Assembly (NCBI RefSeq): GCF_028453695.1
Contig: NC_135772.1
Coordinates: 14,694,001-14,758,000, forward strand
Reading direction: 5' to 3'
DNA length: 64,000 bases
From: Augochlora pura
Lineage: Eukaryota; Arthropoda; Insecta; Hymenoptera; Halictidae
A program made the position numbers and the translations under genes. Shown here piece after piece: positions 1-11,720 of the stretch. The notes under the pieces were generated by a model. The model did not search any database, was not told the origin of the DNA, and worked only from the letters and a program-made list of their open reading frames with translations. Numbering within the stretch: position 1 is the first letter of the stretch; each line of letters starts with the position of its first letter.

Positions 1-51
1 GCAAACCTTCTCCACGTCACCCCCGTCGGCCCGTTCCTCGCGCGCCGTCTA

Positions 52-70
52 TCTCTCTCTCTCTCTCTCT
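52..70. repeat. (TC)n microsatellite
   Basis: An uninterrupted TC dinucleotide run of about 19 bases sits in a wider pyrimidine-rich stretch that continues to about 90. Confidence 0.9.
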
Positions 71-537
71 GTCTCGCTTCTCTTTCCAAGAATCAGTCCT
101 CCTGCCCACTCGTTCAACAGACGGCATATATGTCTTTATGAACGGTATGTGGAGTAGACAAGTGCATTAAAACCACGGGCGTTAGTTCAAGCTTCAAGAG
201 GAAGGAGGATGACTGGGTTGTAGGAGGGTAGGTAGATGGAGGGCTCAGGAGGACACACAAAGGAATGCAAAGTAAGAACCACGACCTCCGCCAACCCCGT
301 TCTCGCGGCTGCCCCTCCATTCCGCGCTTCATCCGGCCTCATCCTCCGGCCGCCGTCTCCTCCACCTCCTAGGCCGTCGTCTCCACCTCCTCCTTCATCG
401 TATCGTTCTCCTCTACCGGAGGTTACACCGCATTATCATACAAGGCGGACCTCTCCTCGTCTTCCCTTAATTGTTTTCCACCCTGTTCTCCCCCGTTTTC
501 TCCCTTGCTCCGCAGTCTCTTCCCTCTCTCTTCCATA

Positions 538-596
538 TCTCTCTCTCTCTCTCTCTCTCTCTTTTTCGTTCGCTCTCTTCCCCTCTCTCTCTCTCT
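538..596. repeat. Compound (CT)n microsatellite
   Basis: A perfect CT run at 538-562 is followed, after a short T-rich and TTCG-containing interruption, by a second CT run at 583-596. The flanks (about 505-625) remain almost purely pyrimidine. The reverse strand gives an artefactual Arg-Glu repeat peptide. Confidence 0.9.
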
Positions 597-1201
597 TTCC
601 CCGGCTCTCTGTCTCTTTTTCCCAGTCCGCTCCCGGTCCTCCTGGACCTCCCGACCACCAAGCCGGGCCGATCACCCGGCAAAACAACCAAACCACGCGG
701 AAAGAGTGTTTCCCTTTGGTTCGAGTAGACACTCGTAGTGATTCTACGAGTGGTCACTCGTCAGCCGCGCCGAATTCTGCGCGAGCTGGCACGATCCTCC
801 TCGCCTGGCCGATCAGCTAGAGCTTCAAAGGTAGACCGGGAAACGGTTTTGCGCCTCTGCTGTGAAACCCGCCACCCCCGGTGTTGGGGTGGGCTCTTAC
901 GAGGCAACCCCAGCCCACCGTTTGGGAATAAGAATCGGTTTTTGCGAGTTTAACGCTCTCGCTCTCGAGAACAGCAGATTCTTTTGAGGCTCCCTCTGAT
1001 TAAAGGAGGAGCAAGGTGTCGGGGGAATCTTTGTGCTTCAATTATCGGGCCCTGCCGGGCTCCTCGTTTGCGCGGAAACGCGGCCGGGAGGCTCGAAGGA
1101 AGGTGTCGCCGTTCGCGGCGCGCATTGGTGTTCGTTTGACTACTTAATGCGAAACACCGAATACATTAAGCTCTTCCTTCGCTCGGCCTTTGTGAACCCG
1201 G

Positions 1202-1236
1202 CTCTCTCTCTCTCTCTCCCTCTCTCTCTCTCTCTC
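1202..1236. repeat. (CT)n microsatellite
   Basis: Two perfect CT runs of 17 bases each are separated by a single extra CC step. Confidence 0.92.
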
Positions 1237-1330
1237 CGCGAATCATCGCGAATTTATATTTTCATCGTGCGCGAACCAGGGTGCGCGCGCTTTTTTTTTT
1301 TTCGACAATGTTCCGTTGCTAGGTGACCGG

Positions 1331-3090
1331 CGACGCCGATGCCGCTGTCTGCGATTGAAATTCATTTATACGACTTTCTGAACGCTCCGATGAACAATGG
1401 TTTATGCACAGTGAAAAATGTTTGGAGCCGGCTCCGATAAAATGTGATTTAATGGTGCGCGCGATCTTTGTAACTATGTTTGAACGCGGTTCGCGGAATA
1501 TACTGGGTGGATCGGCCCAAGGTAGCCACCGATATCTCTCGATCGGTGAGTGAATTCTATATAATTATAGAACGGCGTCTTATTGTTAGCGAGATTTTTC
1601 TGATAAGATAATTCCCTCCTGAGATTCGAAGCTGGCAGCATGCTCGGCATATGCAGTAGAATATCGTGTTGTTGAAAGCATGACGATTTCAGAGAATTAA
1701 TTTATACGGGAACATTTAACCGCATCGAAGTCGTATAAGTTTTCGTTGCGGTGAAATTTATTTTCAGTAACATTCGCGTGCTAGAAATTCATTGTATTAT
1801 CGCAACTGGCGGGAGCATTTAAGCGACTTCGGGTGGTCCACCCCGTATATTAAAGGCCGTTTAGTGCAGACGATTTTTCAGTGTTATCTTCCAAAATAGC
1901 CAATGCATGTTAAATCAAATTTGAAGGAAAATATTTTACAAAAGCAAATATTGATTCGGTTCGAAAACATGCCTTTGAGTGATGAACTTTAATTGCGCAT
2001 TAATTCTCTTTGTTCTTAAAATATATTATATCGTATTACGTGCATTTGTAACAAAACTACTGACTTATTGGCTTACCTATGATGATTACTTTTCTCTTTC
2101 CGAGTTCGAAAATATCTGACAATATTTCAAAATTCTTTTAAGACAAATTATTTTTTAGATCGCGTGCACTGGATTTAACGAGGTTTTCAACGTGAACCGT
2201 CGCGTTGGGAATGCGACGAGCTCGTTTAAACGCAATTCAGCGTGATAGTGTTTCTTATCAGTTCTATTGATTAAATTTACGAAGCATATGGCACTGGTTC
2301 TTCCCATGATGGAAGTTCCGTTCCCCGATTAGTCACAGTAACTTTCCAGTAACGAAGGATTAGCGTAACAACTTCGCATCACACATCGACATCTGCTTAA
2401 GATGAAACGGTTCACCCCCGATTGACCTCGGCGTACGTAACATTTCTCAAACTCTCGTTAAGAGTTCCATCCCTGAGATTCACAGATCGACAGTACTTTC
2501 CCAAACTCGATCGCGTTTGCCCAGTATACTGGTCGTAATTAATTCTCGTTACCATTCGCGAATATCCTATGCAATTTTTACAAAATTGGTTGAACGGATG
2601 CAATATTCCCTGCTGGAATACACGAGAAAAGTTCACGAAACAGATACGTCTAGACAAATGTAAATTAATTATGAAATCGAATTATTTAAAGACTTCGGAA
2701 ACGGCTTAGTTTAAGATAAGGACGTAATTTTGGAACATTTTTGCGAATAAGCAACGACGTAAAGTTTTACTAAACGTAGCTTATGAATTACCCATTTTAT
2801 GCAGTTACGTGAAGAATATGAAATCCGAAATGATTGAAATAGCTAAAGAGAAAAGTTTTTAATCAACCTCTGTACAATAGATTCAGAAAATTCCGCTAAA
2901 AGATCCGCATTTAATAATGCTTTAAAAGTATTATCTGCCGTTGCACTTCTTCCTGGTTTAATTGTCACGATCTTGAGACGAGCTGTTTGCTGCGGATGCC
3001 GTATTACTTTAAATACTTGATTATATCGTTCGCCGTATTAAATGTTGCGAATTCAAGCGTGGGAATACCTTCGCGGGATTACGCGATGCA
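1331..3090. other. AT-leaning unique sequence, no gene seen
   Basis: Mixed to AT-rich sequence with frequent stops in all frames. A donor-like match (GTGAGT) occurs at 1546 on the + strand and another (GTAAGC) near 2075 on the - strand, but neither is joined to an open, acceptor-bounded exon. I see no repeat or RNA gene. Confidence 0.5.
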
Positions 3091-3720
3091 CAGTTGATTA
3101 GACAATATATCCGTAGATGTAACGCGACTTGACGTTGGATTGAAAAATCTGCCGGGCCCGGCGACCGGGCAAATTGAAATGGAAGTTGAACGAGGTTAAT
3201 GAAATAATTAATTTATATACGCGGCCGCAACGAAGTGGTCGCGCGAATTTCAAACACGCGTGTACATACACGCGCGCGCGCGCCCGCGCGCCGCGCTTTG
3301 TACAAGCGAGAATCCGCTGCGCGAGCGACTTCACAAACACTTTCTTTTATCGAATTTACAAGCGGCCGCGCACACCGCCGGCCCGGTGTAACACAATTAC
3401 AAAGCCATAACATACTAATTCGTTTAATTCCAAATTATCACCCCTGATTTTACGCGTTGTTGAGCGACGTTAACGCAGCGCTCGCGGTAAAAGCGATTTA
3501 CGTCGATTATGCATATGAGCCACGGAAACCGTCACAAATTTTATTACGAAGAGCCAAACAGGTAGCGATCGTCGAGGGCCCTCGACGAAATGGCGGGAAC
3601 ATTAGTTCGTCCCTTGATAGCCTACTAAAATTTCCGAGTCGCCAGGAGAACGCGCGAGAACGCGTGTGACAATGCGCGCCGTGTCGTTATTTTCGCGCGC
3701 CGCTTACAGGTAATCCATAA
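3091..3720. other. CpG-dense block with alternating purine-pyrimidine core
   Basis: This short block is rich in CGCG. From 3254 to 3283 the bases alternate purine and pyrimidine almost perfectly (CACGCGTGTACATACACG followed by CG dinucleotides), the sequence class most prone to Z-DNA. Short overlapping open frames on both strands encode Arg/Ala-rich peptides and are compositional. Confidence 0.6.
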
Positions 3721-4970
3721 TCGAGATAATCTTATGTCCATTATTTCAAATCGAAATTTTCTAATAGCTCAGTTATTAAATCGCGACTTGAAGTTTAAAT
3801 TTTTTGATCGCACAATTTTGTATTTACGCATTGACCACAGTAATTATAGTCCACTATGTATACCTACATCCATTACAACTACATTTTATAGCATATCAAA
3901 TGGAGAAATATTAAAGCATATAGAATAGAAATTATAAAATATAACTTCGCTTATTTTGTATATTATTTTCACAGCGATTATTCCTTCTTCACCATAACCT
4001 AACATAAATTGAACACAGTATTGAAATGTAATAATGTTTTATATTCCTATTTTCATTAACTGAGTTTCATTCTCGACTTTTGCTTTCCGTTCTCAAATCT
4101 TGTAGAAAACGAGACATATATAAAATAATTTTAAGATAGATAGAAATGACGGATGCAGACAAATTACAGTGGTTTGTTAACATAGTCAGGTGTGACTAGA
4201 TTTCACCAATGTCTCCGCAAACGAACGCACCTGTTCGAACAGCGTCCGACCACTGATATCTTAATAAATAGATTTTCACTTTTATTCCTCCTCGATGCGA
4301 AATGTATCGTGAAACAACCGGGGGAAATGAATACCTGTGACGTGTCGCCCATTTTGTATCGTTCAGCGGGTCGGCAGGGTTAACGTTTTTCTCAATTTCC
4401 GCCACGTCCGAAAAATGACAGTGCTATCCCAAACAATTATTGGCAGACACGGTGCAACTGAAAGAATAAAATTGTTACGTATATTGAAGTTTATCGAATT
4501 TCTAACGAATTGTTTTATTTACACTCGACCGCGAGCTACTTAAATCAAATGGTAAAATTACAGGGGCACGGGCTAGGAATTCTTTAATCAATTAGAAGGA
4601 AAATTTCTTTCGACGATTACATTTATCGTACGACAAGTGATAGAAAAATATTATTATCAGATAGATTGCATTTTTGACAACTATGTAGTTGACTATATTT
4701 AGAATTATTCATTGTTCATATTATTACACGAGTGAATTAAATTTTATTTATTAAATTAATCACTGTGATCAATAATACTTGTCCAGCTTCTATTTTATTA
4801 ACTGAATTGACCTTTATGGACCTTTTAGGGTTCAGCAACCAAATAAAACTAAAACAAAGTCAAAAGTAATAATATTGCTTAGAACAAAAATCGAAAGGTG
4901 TAGAAAATTTCATTATCCATACATCTTCCACGAAAGATAAAATATTTCTAAACAAATCACTGGCAATCGA
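3721..4970. other. AT-rich trough, no gene seen
   Basis: The stretch is mostly AT-rich with many stops in every frame. It contains no microsatellite of note, no tRNA-like boxes and no long inverted repeat that I could find. Confidence 0.5.
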
Positions 4971-5585
4971 TTCTCAAAGAAACGAAGCAGCGGTTTCCAT
5001 TCTCCAAAGCGGCGATCGCGCCAGGATTTCGTAACGTACGATTGCGCAACGAGGGCTCGCGAAACCTGGATTCCGCGAGCAATCACGTAACGGACAACGA
5101 ATCTTAGTAATTTCCTCCCGGTTGCGCGGGTTGGATCCGCAAACAGGCGACACCGGAAGCGAGAAGGGACCGTCGCGGCGCGTCGTACCGTGGAACGCCG
5201 TGTTTGAACTCGGTGCTAGGTGGGGCTCCCGGTCGGTGTATCGCGATTGCCGGAGGAACGGGAACAAAACGTCGAAGCCCAGGAAGGCGTGTAAGTGCGT
5301 CGAATCGGTGGAAACGAAGGCGAGCCAATGCACGCTGAATGGCCGTTGAGAATGGCGAACGACAATGGACGATCGGCGCGTTCTTCCGGAGCGATCGTCG
5401 TGCTGATGTGTGTCTGCCCGCTCGCGTTCTACGCCCATTTGCCGCGAACGGGGCCGGATCTTCGCTCTCTGGGCCCTCACAGAGTCGATTGGACCCCGGC
5501 CGGCCGTCCTCGATGCCCCGCCAATCGCAACTTTCGAAACGCGCCGCATAAAGAATCCAGATAATTGCGGCCACGGGCCGCGCAC

Positions 5586-5620
5586 GCAATCTGCGAAGCA
5601 ATCCGCAAAGCAATCTGCTT
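5586..5620. repeat. Three-copy 12-bp tandem repeat
   Basis: Three adjacent units of the form GCAATCTGCGAA occur at 5586-5597, 5598-5609 and 5610-5620. The middle unit differs at two positions and the last is one base short. The - strand reads this as a repeated Ala-Asp-Cys-Phe peptide inside the long open frame. Confidence 0.8.
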
Positions 5621-5683
5621 GCCAGATATAGCCGGTTCTTTTCGAGATGCCTCGTCGCCGTGGCATCGATTTGCCCTGGTCGA

Positions 5684-5712
5684 CTCTCTCTGTCTCTCTC
5701 TCTCTCTCTCTC
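5684..5712. repeat. (CT)n microsatellite
   Basis: A CT run of about 29 bases with one TG step at 5691-5692. Confidence 0.9.
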
Positions 5713-6190
5713 GTTCTCTCTACCATTCCGCATTCAACGTTGCAAGCAATCGGCGGGCGCGGACGTTACCTCCGGCCGGACACTTGACGAAGCATTATTC
5801 CCAAAGATGAGATATCGGCTATTTGATCAATCATTTGGAGCACGGTGATTCGGCTAATGGCTATTTTCCTCCTCATTGATTGCCAATAGGGGTCTCCCTC
5901 CCTCTCTCTCTCCTTCTTTCTTTCTTCTTCGGCCGACAATAAATACAATACCGATAGAAAGTTGATTGGCCGTCCGGCAAGGATTTTACTTCGTTACCAT
6001 TTGTAATTAATTAAGACGCTTGTTCCCGGCGTAGAATGGCCGGCGATCGATCCGGATATCGAATAGTTGTGTAGAATTGGAAGCCACGGTCGGCTACTAT
6101 CGCCGGACAAAGGGACCGATACAAATGAAATAATAGTCATCCATTCGGGGACTCGCATTCCTCGTTAGTTCGTCTTTTGTGTTACAGTGT

Positions 6191-7690
6191 TAAACGATGG
6201 ACGCACTTTTCGCCAATTTTCGCGCGGTCTTGAAATTCAAACTTGACAACGAGATCGAAGTTTATTCGGGGCTGCTGAAGAAATTTCATCTTCGTTCGAT
6301 ATCTATTTCTTTCCATCGGCTAGCAATCTATTATTATCCATCAGTTATTAACTATTATATTCTTCTATATTACATTTTACAATCTCTAATATATTTGGCT
6401 TTAATTTTTCAAACTAAAACTCTTGAACCTCTTTTATTATTAAATTTGATACCACTGCATGTATCTAATATCTACGTTGAATAAAAAGTCTAATCAATTG
6501 CCTTTACTTTGCACATTAGCAATAAAGAAGTCGATTAACGGTAGCACAGTTCTCGTCGTACAACTTTTCTTTCAATTATGAATATCAATTATGTATATGA
6601 ATTAATAAGCAATAAGTAGTGGTTGTACATTCCGACAGTCCTTAATAAAGGGTTAAACACCATAAGAACTGCATACAGTTTTTATTCTACCAAGTATCTA
6701 ATATCTTAATAAGTTCCCTAAAAAAATATTTCCTCAATTCAGATGACTGAATAAGATATTTGTAAATATTTGAAAAATTTGTCTTCCACAAAATTGACAG
6801 AGTAACTGCAAAAGTATGAAGGTAGTGAAAACGATCTATTCGATTAAGCTTGCATTTAATGATATATAATGATAGACGTAAGATTGAAGCCAGTAAATAG
6901 CAAAACCAAAGTGCTTAGGTCAAGATGTAATGAATGCCGAACACAGATTATATCCGTGGATGGAGAGCCTATTTACCTAGAAACCGAGGGTGTGTTTAGG
7001 AGGTAGGGAGCGGAGAATTTCATTGATACGAGGGTGAAGCACGTCCACAGTTACTTACACGCGACACAAGCAACCGTGCCGCGCGCGTGTGTGTGTTGAT
7101 GCGCTGCGGTCGTAGGTTTATGAGTCGTCACAATGAGACGTACCAAGATAACTCTGTGTCCAATGTCTTCAACATTCGATCGTAATTAGTCATCTCCGAA
7201 ACGCAGATAACCAGCCCGTTTCAACGGAAAATTAATTACGTGACAGTGATAGACGCGCTCCATGCGTCGAAGTGTTCGCCGCGGCACCAACTATTCTTTC
7301 TTTCCGTTACTGTTGGAAACTTCGTCATTTTTTTTTATCACAAACCCATTCACGGCTTGAAGAGAATAACTCTTTTCGTTCACGTTCTGTAGAATGATTA
7401 TTTGAGATCCGTCGAGAAAGCTGATTCGTTCAAGTTCAAACATTCAATAATAATCTGCGGCCTCGTTAATAAAAATTGATTCCAGTGGAATTGTCTGCTG
7501 AAAGATTTTACTCTTTCATGTCTATAAATCAATAATGTACATTTTATGGAAGATTCGTTCTTTATGGTATTCACCTATGATCTTACGTAGGTATTTATAC
7601 TATACTTTAAAATTTTTTAATCCAATTTGAATATATCATAGCTGCGAAGGAAACCATTCAATCTTCAAACTTTCTGAGCTTTATAAATGC
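6191..7690. other. AT-rich trough, no gene seen
   Basis: AT-rich sequence with frequent stops. A short alternating GCGCGTGTGTGT tract lies near 7081-7096, with a - strand donor-like GTAAGT match near 7055. An open frame at 6197-6484 (+) encodes an Ile/Leu/Tyr-rich peptide typical of AT-rich DNA, and I do not call it a gene. Confidence 0.5.
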
Positions 7691-9400
7691 TTATAATTCA
7701 CCTGATTGCGACGTCGACGCGCGTCGAACGCTTACACGGCACCTTCGATCGTAATTTTTCGTCCCTTACCGACACCGTGAAATTCGAGAAGCAGCTTCTT
7801 TCTTCGTCGAAGCCCCGAACGGCGTAGGAAAAAACGAATCGTAGGTTCTTGCGAGATATCATCGCTATCGTCCGGCAATATTTCCGGTTCCCGCTCAAGA
7901 AGTGTGCTACCGAAGATAATTTATTATCGCTCGGCGCGGCGCAGCGCCGGACTTTCTGTCCCTTCTCTCGTGTCGCACGGAACGAACGACGAGAAGACGG
8001 GCGGCGTTGATGCCGGCGAGGGAAGGAGAAGAGGCAAGATAATTAGAGAGGGAGGGTAATCCTGAATCAGCGTCATCGAGCGAGCGAAACGTATCCTCCT
8101 CGTCGAGTGAGCCAACCGGATGCACATTGTGCGCCGTTCTTGCGCGTTCTCTCGTCATCGTATAAAGACAACCAGCTCTCGCGTTGAGACGCGTCGACGG
8201 AGAAAACCCAATGTCAACGTCGCCGCGTTTATCGACCAGTTGCACACGCGCCTGTCGTGTTTTCTTTTCGCTCATGTAACCGCGGAAGAGCGCGCGCCGC
8301 GCCGTGCCGCGCCGCCGGCTTCATAGGCGAGCGTGTAGATCGGTGAATAGATCCCCGGCTGCGTGAACAAGCCGTTCGATCGAAAACCTGTCCAATTGCC
8401 GGTGATACTTTCCGACCCATCGACATCCTTACAGAAAACGCTCGCGAACTGTCAGCCCTCCGATTTTTGATGAAAATTTTCAGGTCTCTGGGACAAAACG
8501 AAAGTACGCGCTCGTTCATCTTACCATGGCGGGACGCGAACTTTAATTTTCACTCCGATGATTCCGGGGCATCTCTGATTCCTGTCTTGCTCGTATCGAG
8601 CACGGCGACACGTGTATCCCGATGCACATTATTCGGAATCGTCTTTGGAAGCTGCTTCTATGTGGTTATTATTATCTGTGCTTAAAAATAATATTACATT
8701 CCGTACGATTGATTGTAACGACGTTGAAAACTAAAATTAGTCTCTGAAAATCGTCCTCTGAAGCATTGACAGAGAAACAATTAGAAAGAGAAAACACAGC
8801 TTGCCGAATCAGAGTATATAATAATACTATGTAAAAAGGACGTCGTGTACATACACAGAAAAATAGGGAATTTGTGTTGCTATCTGCACACATGCAAACT
8901 TAATGTCATGTCACACTCTCGAAAATGTGTTTCTCGATTAAATATGTATCGCGGATGTTCGTGGAAATAATTGTCCTCAAAATTTAAATCGAGCAACTAT
9001 TTTAGCGGCGCCCGGTCCGGAGAAATCGAGTAGAAAGGAAATCGAATTTATCTATTATTCTAGACCGTGTAGAATCAGAATCAACTTAACTTCCACCTTT
9101 GGATTTTATTTAAAAACGATTGAACACGTCGTTGCGAATAGTTCGGTTAATTTGCGAACCGAGAATAGCTGCGTGCTTCATCGAAATCGGCGGCTGCTTA
9201 TTAGAAATCCATAACAGAATGGAAACAATCGATTGCGAATCAACGAGTAATGAAATAAATCTGTCTGTCATTCGATTAGCGGCAATAGCGGATAAGGAGC
9301 GGATAAATAAAACGATAAATGAAAGGACGAGCGGATCTCGATTGGCAGCGAAGAAAAGGGGGGCCGGTTAGTTAATGAGAAACAGAACTAAGCGTCTCGG
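7691..9400. other. GC-rich block grading into AT-rich sequence
   Basis: The GC-rich half (about 7691-8670) has overlapping short open frames on both strands with no recognisable domain. The second half is AT-rich and stop-dense. A 72-codon frame at 8467-8685 (first ATG at 8470) ends in a hydrophobic stretch, but nothing else supports it as a gene. Confidence 0.45.
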
Positions 9401-10576
9401 GGCTGCAGTCTGCGGGGCCATTCATCGGACAATCGCCGGGCGGGGCGGGGAAAAAAATGCGATGCAATTTCTCTGGAAGTCTTGAAATTCTAAAGTGTGG
9501 TGGGCGGCCGTTCCGGTCAAGGAAAATAATCCGTTCGGTAGGAAGGAATTTTCGGGGGTGGCGATGGCGCGATGAGGGGGGAGCGCGCCGACTGCATCGG
9601 CCGTTGCAGGAAAGAGATCCGGAGCATCGAACGGTCGAACCATCGAGCTCGTCTCATGACTCGCGGTATAAAACAATATTGATTGGAAGTACAATGCGGG
9701 AGGAATTATGGGGTGGATGGGTCGAGGGAGTGGAGGGTGGACCACGGTGCATTGTGCTCGCTGCGTCCGGTCAAACTTTTCATCATCCCTCGCAGCCTCT
9801 CTCTTCCTGCATTTCTCTCTTTTTCCGTCCGCGCGCACCGACCGCCCTATTCCTTTCTTGTTGCCCTTTCGCTCTCCCTTTGCCGCCCCTTTTTTCTCTT
9901 CTTCACCCTCCCCGCGGGGCCGCCAATAATTATTGCAGTTCGTCTCGATTTCGATGGCCTCCCGATGGCTGCCCGATGACCACGCCGCGTTCTTGAAATT
10001 TCTACATTTTTTTTTTTCACCCTCGTCGAACCGCCAAAGATTGCGCCTAAACTGCACCGTTCGAGAACGTTCGCAACCTCTTCGATATTATTTTCTACGA
10101 TCGTCTCGTACATTTTCAATTTTTAACATTTATCTTGTAATTAATACAACTGCTACAGCCACGTGTTTTCTGTAATCGAAGGTTATGAGCTATCGATGGG
10201 TTCAACGAACTTGGCATCTAAACCTCTGAAAGACATAACTGAACAAAGTATTTTGCAATATACCAACAATTTTAATACATTCAAAATGCGATCATAAGAG
10301 GGTGGAAATTGCGTTCTCTAAGTTCATAAAAATGTATACATATACAAAAATCAGCAATACGATAACTCTGGAACAGATATAAATCGATGCAAACAAATCT
10401 GTAAAAAGAAACCTGCAGTTGCATGACCAAATATATTTAAAAACATCTATACGGTAGCATACGGACGGATTATTCCGTACGAATTCAATATCTCGCGCGT
10501 AACTCGATTTATTACAGGAAATTTCAATTCCTCAGACGGTAAATCCGGTGCCGTTGGCAGAGCGTTCGCGTCCACG

Positions 10577-10617
10577 TGAGAGAGAGAAAGAGATAGAGAA
10601 AAAGAGAAGGGGGAGAG
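10577..10617. repeat. Impure (GA)n purine tract
   Basis: A near-continuous purine tract built of GA and AAAG steps, with one T interruption. Confidence 0.75.
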
Positions 10618-11033
10618 CCGCACCCCGGAAAAACCAATTATTCATCGAAATCAAGTGTTACACAACTTTGGTAATATTTAAAACTCCGGCGACGCTCTCG
10701 GTCCCTGGAACTGTATACGGAAACTTTGAAAACTAATATCACCGAGCGGCCGACAAAGGCTCGGGCTCGGGCAACACGACGACAACGCATACGTTTCTCC
10801 CACCCACACACGCGCATTCTTTAGATACCAGCAAACACACGCGTTGTGTACACTTGGATTATTCGCAATTACGCTCCGCAGATCAGATGGATCCTCTCAG
10901 GCAGCGCCTTTATTGCGGCTTTATTAAACGACGATGGCCGATGCGATCGGCATTGGATCATGGACACAAAGTCTGAAGGCGACGAAGAGAAAGAAATCAC
11001 GGGGGAGTCGGAAGAGGGGGGCTGGTGCCATAA

Positions 11034-11062
11034 AGAGAGAGAGAGGGAGAGAGAGAGAGAGA
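11034..11062. repeat. (AG)n microsatellite
   Basis: A GA run of about 29 bases with one GGG step, followed by more purine-rich sequence. It gives Arg-Glu repeats on + and Ser-Leu repeats on -. Confidence 0.9.
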
Positions 11063-11208
11063 ATAAGAGAAGGTGTGTCTCGGGGAACGAGACAGGAACA
11101 TGGCGGAGGAGTCAGTGTTCGCGATAGACGAGCTGAAACAGAGAAAGGAGGGGTCAGAGGACCGCGGTGCGCGGCGTTTGTCGAATCGGGAGGTTTCGAG
11201 GAACTCAC

Positions 11209-11274
11209 TTTGAAAAGCGGCAGAACCTGAGCCAGGGCGTCTACTTTCTCCGGTGGAGCAGCGGGGGAAAATAG
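11209..11274 (-). other. Candidate 66-nt exon (low confidence)
   Basis: Reading the - strand, an AG acceptor at 11275-11276 is followed by 66 bases and then a strong donor GTGAGT (complement of 11203-11208). The interval is exactly 22 codons and opens to a peptide containing PPEKVDALAQVLPLF, less compositionally biased than neighbouring frames. An in-frame stop lies directly upstream of the acceptor, consistent with an exon edge. Weak points are a mediocre pyrimidine tract, no partner exon and no family I recognise. A chance splice pair is the main alternative. Confidence 0.2.
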
Positions 11275-11296
11275 CTTTCAACCGAGAACGGGCAAG

Positions 11297-11316
11297 TATC
11301 GTGTAGCTACACGATA
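11297..11316. other. Perfect 20-bp palindrome
   Basis: The half-site TATCGTGTAG is followed immediately by its exact reverse complement. The symmetry stops at the next base on each side. It could be a dimeric transcription-factor site or a short cruciform, and no factor can be named. Confidence 0.85.
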
Positions 11317-11720
11317 ACTCTAGGCGGCTTGGGCCGCGATACTTCGCCGTCAGGTAGACGAAGTGGACTCGAAGGGTACACAGAAAACGAGAAAGGCTCT
11401 TTCTATGAGCCTCGATTGCTTCTCGCGCTTCCCCGATATGCACCCCTCCACGTATGAGGCAAAGTCAGAGGAATCGGCGGCAAGGTGTGCTCCGCCTAGC
11501 TCTCCTCGGCTACCGGAAAAGTCGGAACTCGGGAAAACTCGCCGGCGAGCATGTAATGATACACGTGTGTTATGACCAACTTCGCTCCTTCAGACTTGTT
11601 ACCGCGGCTATCGTTCGAGGGCTCGTCAGATCTCCCGAATATCCCGGCGAGCATCGCGATCGTCCCACGCTGCCGCAAGAGATAGGGCACGGCGGCCGAA
11701 GAATCGTCGCGAACAAAAAT

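Larger units (their letters stand above)
1..1330. other. GC-rich, CT-rich block without a recognisable gene
   Basis: This block is CpG-rich and pyrimidine-rich on the + strand, with CT microsatellites at 52-70, 538-562, 583-596 and 1202-1236 and a T12 run at 1291-1302. Frames are open on both strands (the longest is 194 codons, 236-820, +), but their products are Ser/Leu/Pro-rich or Arg/Glu-rich peptides dictated by the CT repeat. I see no domain, signal peptide or splice structure that supports coding. Confidence 0.6.
4971..6190. other. GC-rich block with long overlapping open frames, probably non-coding
   Basis: Two - strand frames are open for 250 and 209 codons over the same DNA (4974-5733), and several + frames are open for 60-90 codons. 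Their starts fall in the CT microsatellite at 5684-5712, which gives an Arg-Glu repeat N-terminus. Neither product shows a domain I recognise. Simultaneous opening of several frames points to few stops in CpG-rich DNA rather than selection for coding. Confidence 0.5.
9401..11720. other. Two GC-rich blocks around an AT-rich gap
   Basis: The GC-rich blocks (about 9401-10080 and 10540-11720) flank an AT-rich gap. The open frames here (up to 211 codons on the - strand at 9422-10057) are dominated by Lys/Glu/Arg or Pro/Ser runs and overlap frames on the other strand. Candidate structures in this stretch are listed separately: a GA microsatellite, a 20-bp palindrome and a possible - strand exon. 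Confidence 0.5.

Noticed and set aside
4974..5726. 250-codon - strand open frame as a gene
   Set aside because: It starts inside a CT microsatellite, overlaps a second open - frame of 209 codons and open + frames, and has no recognisable domain. It is kept only as a low-interest observation.
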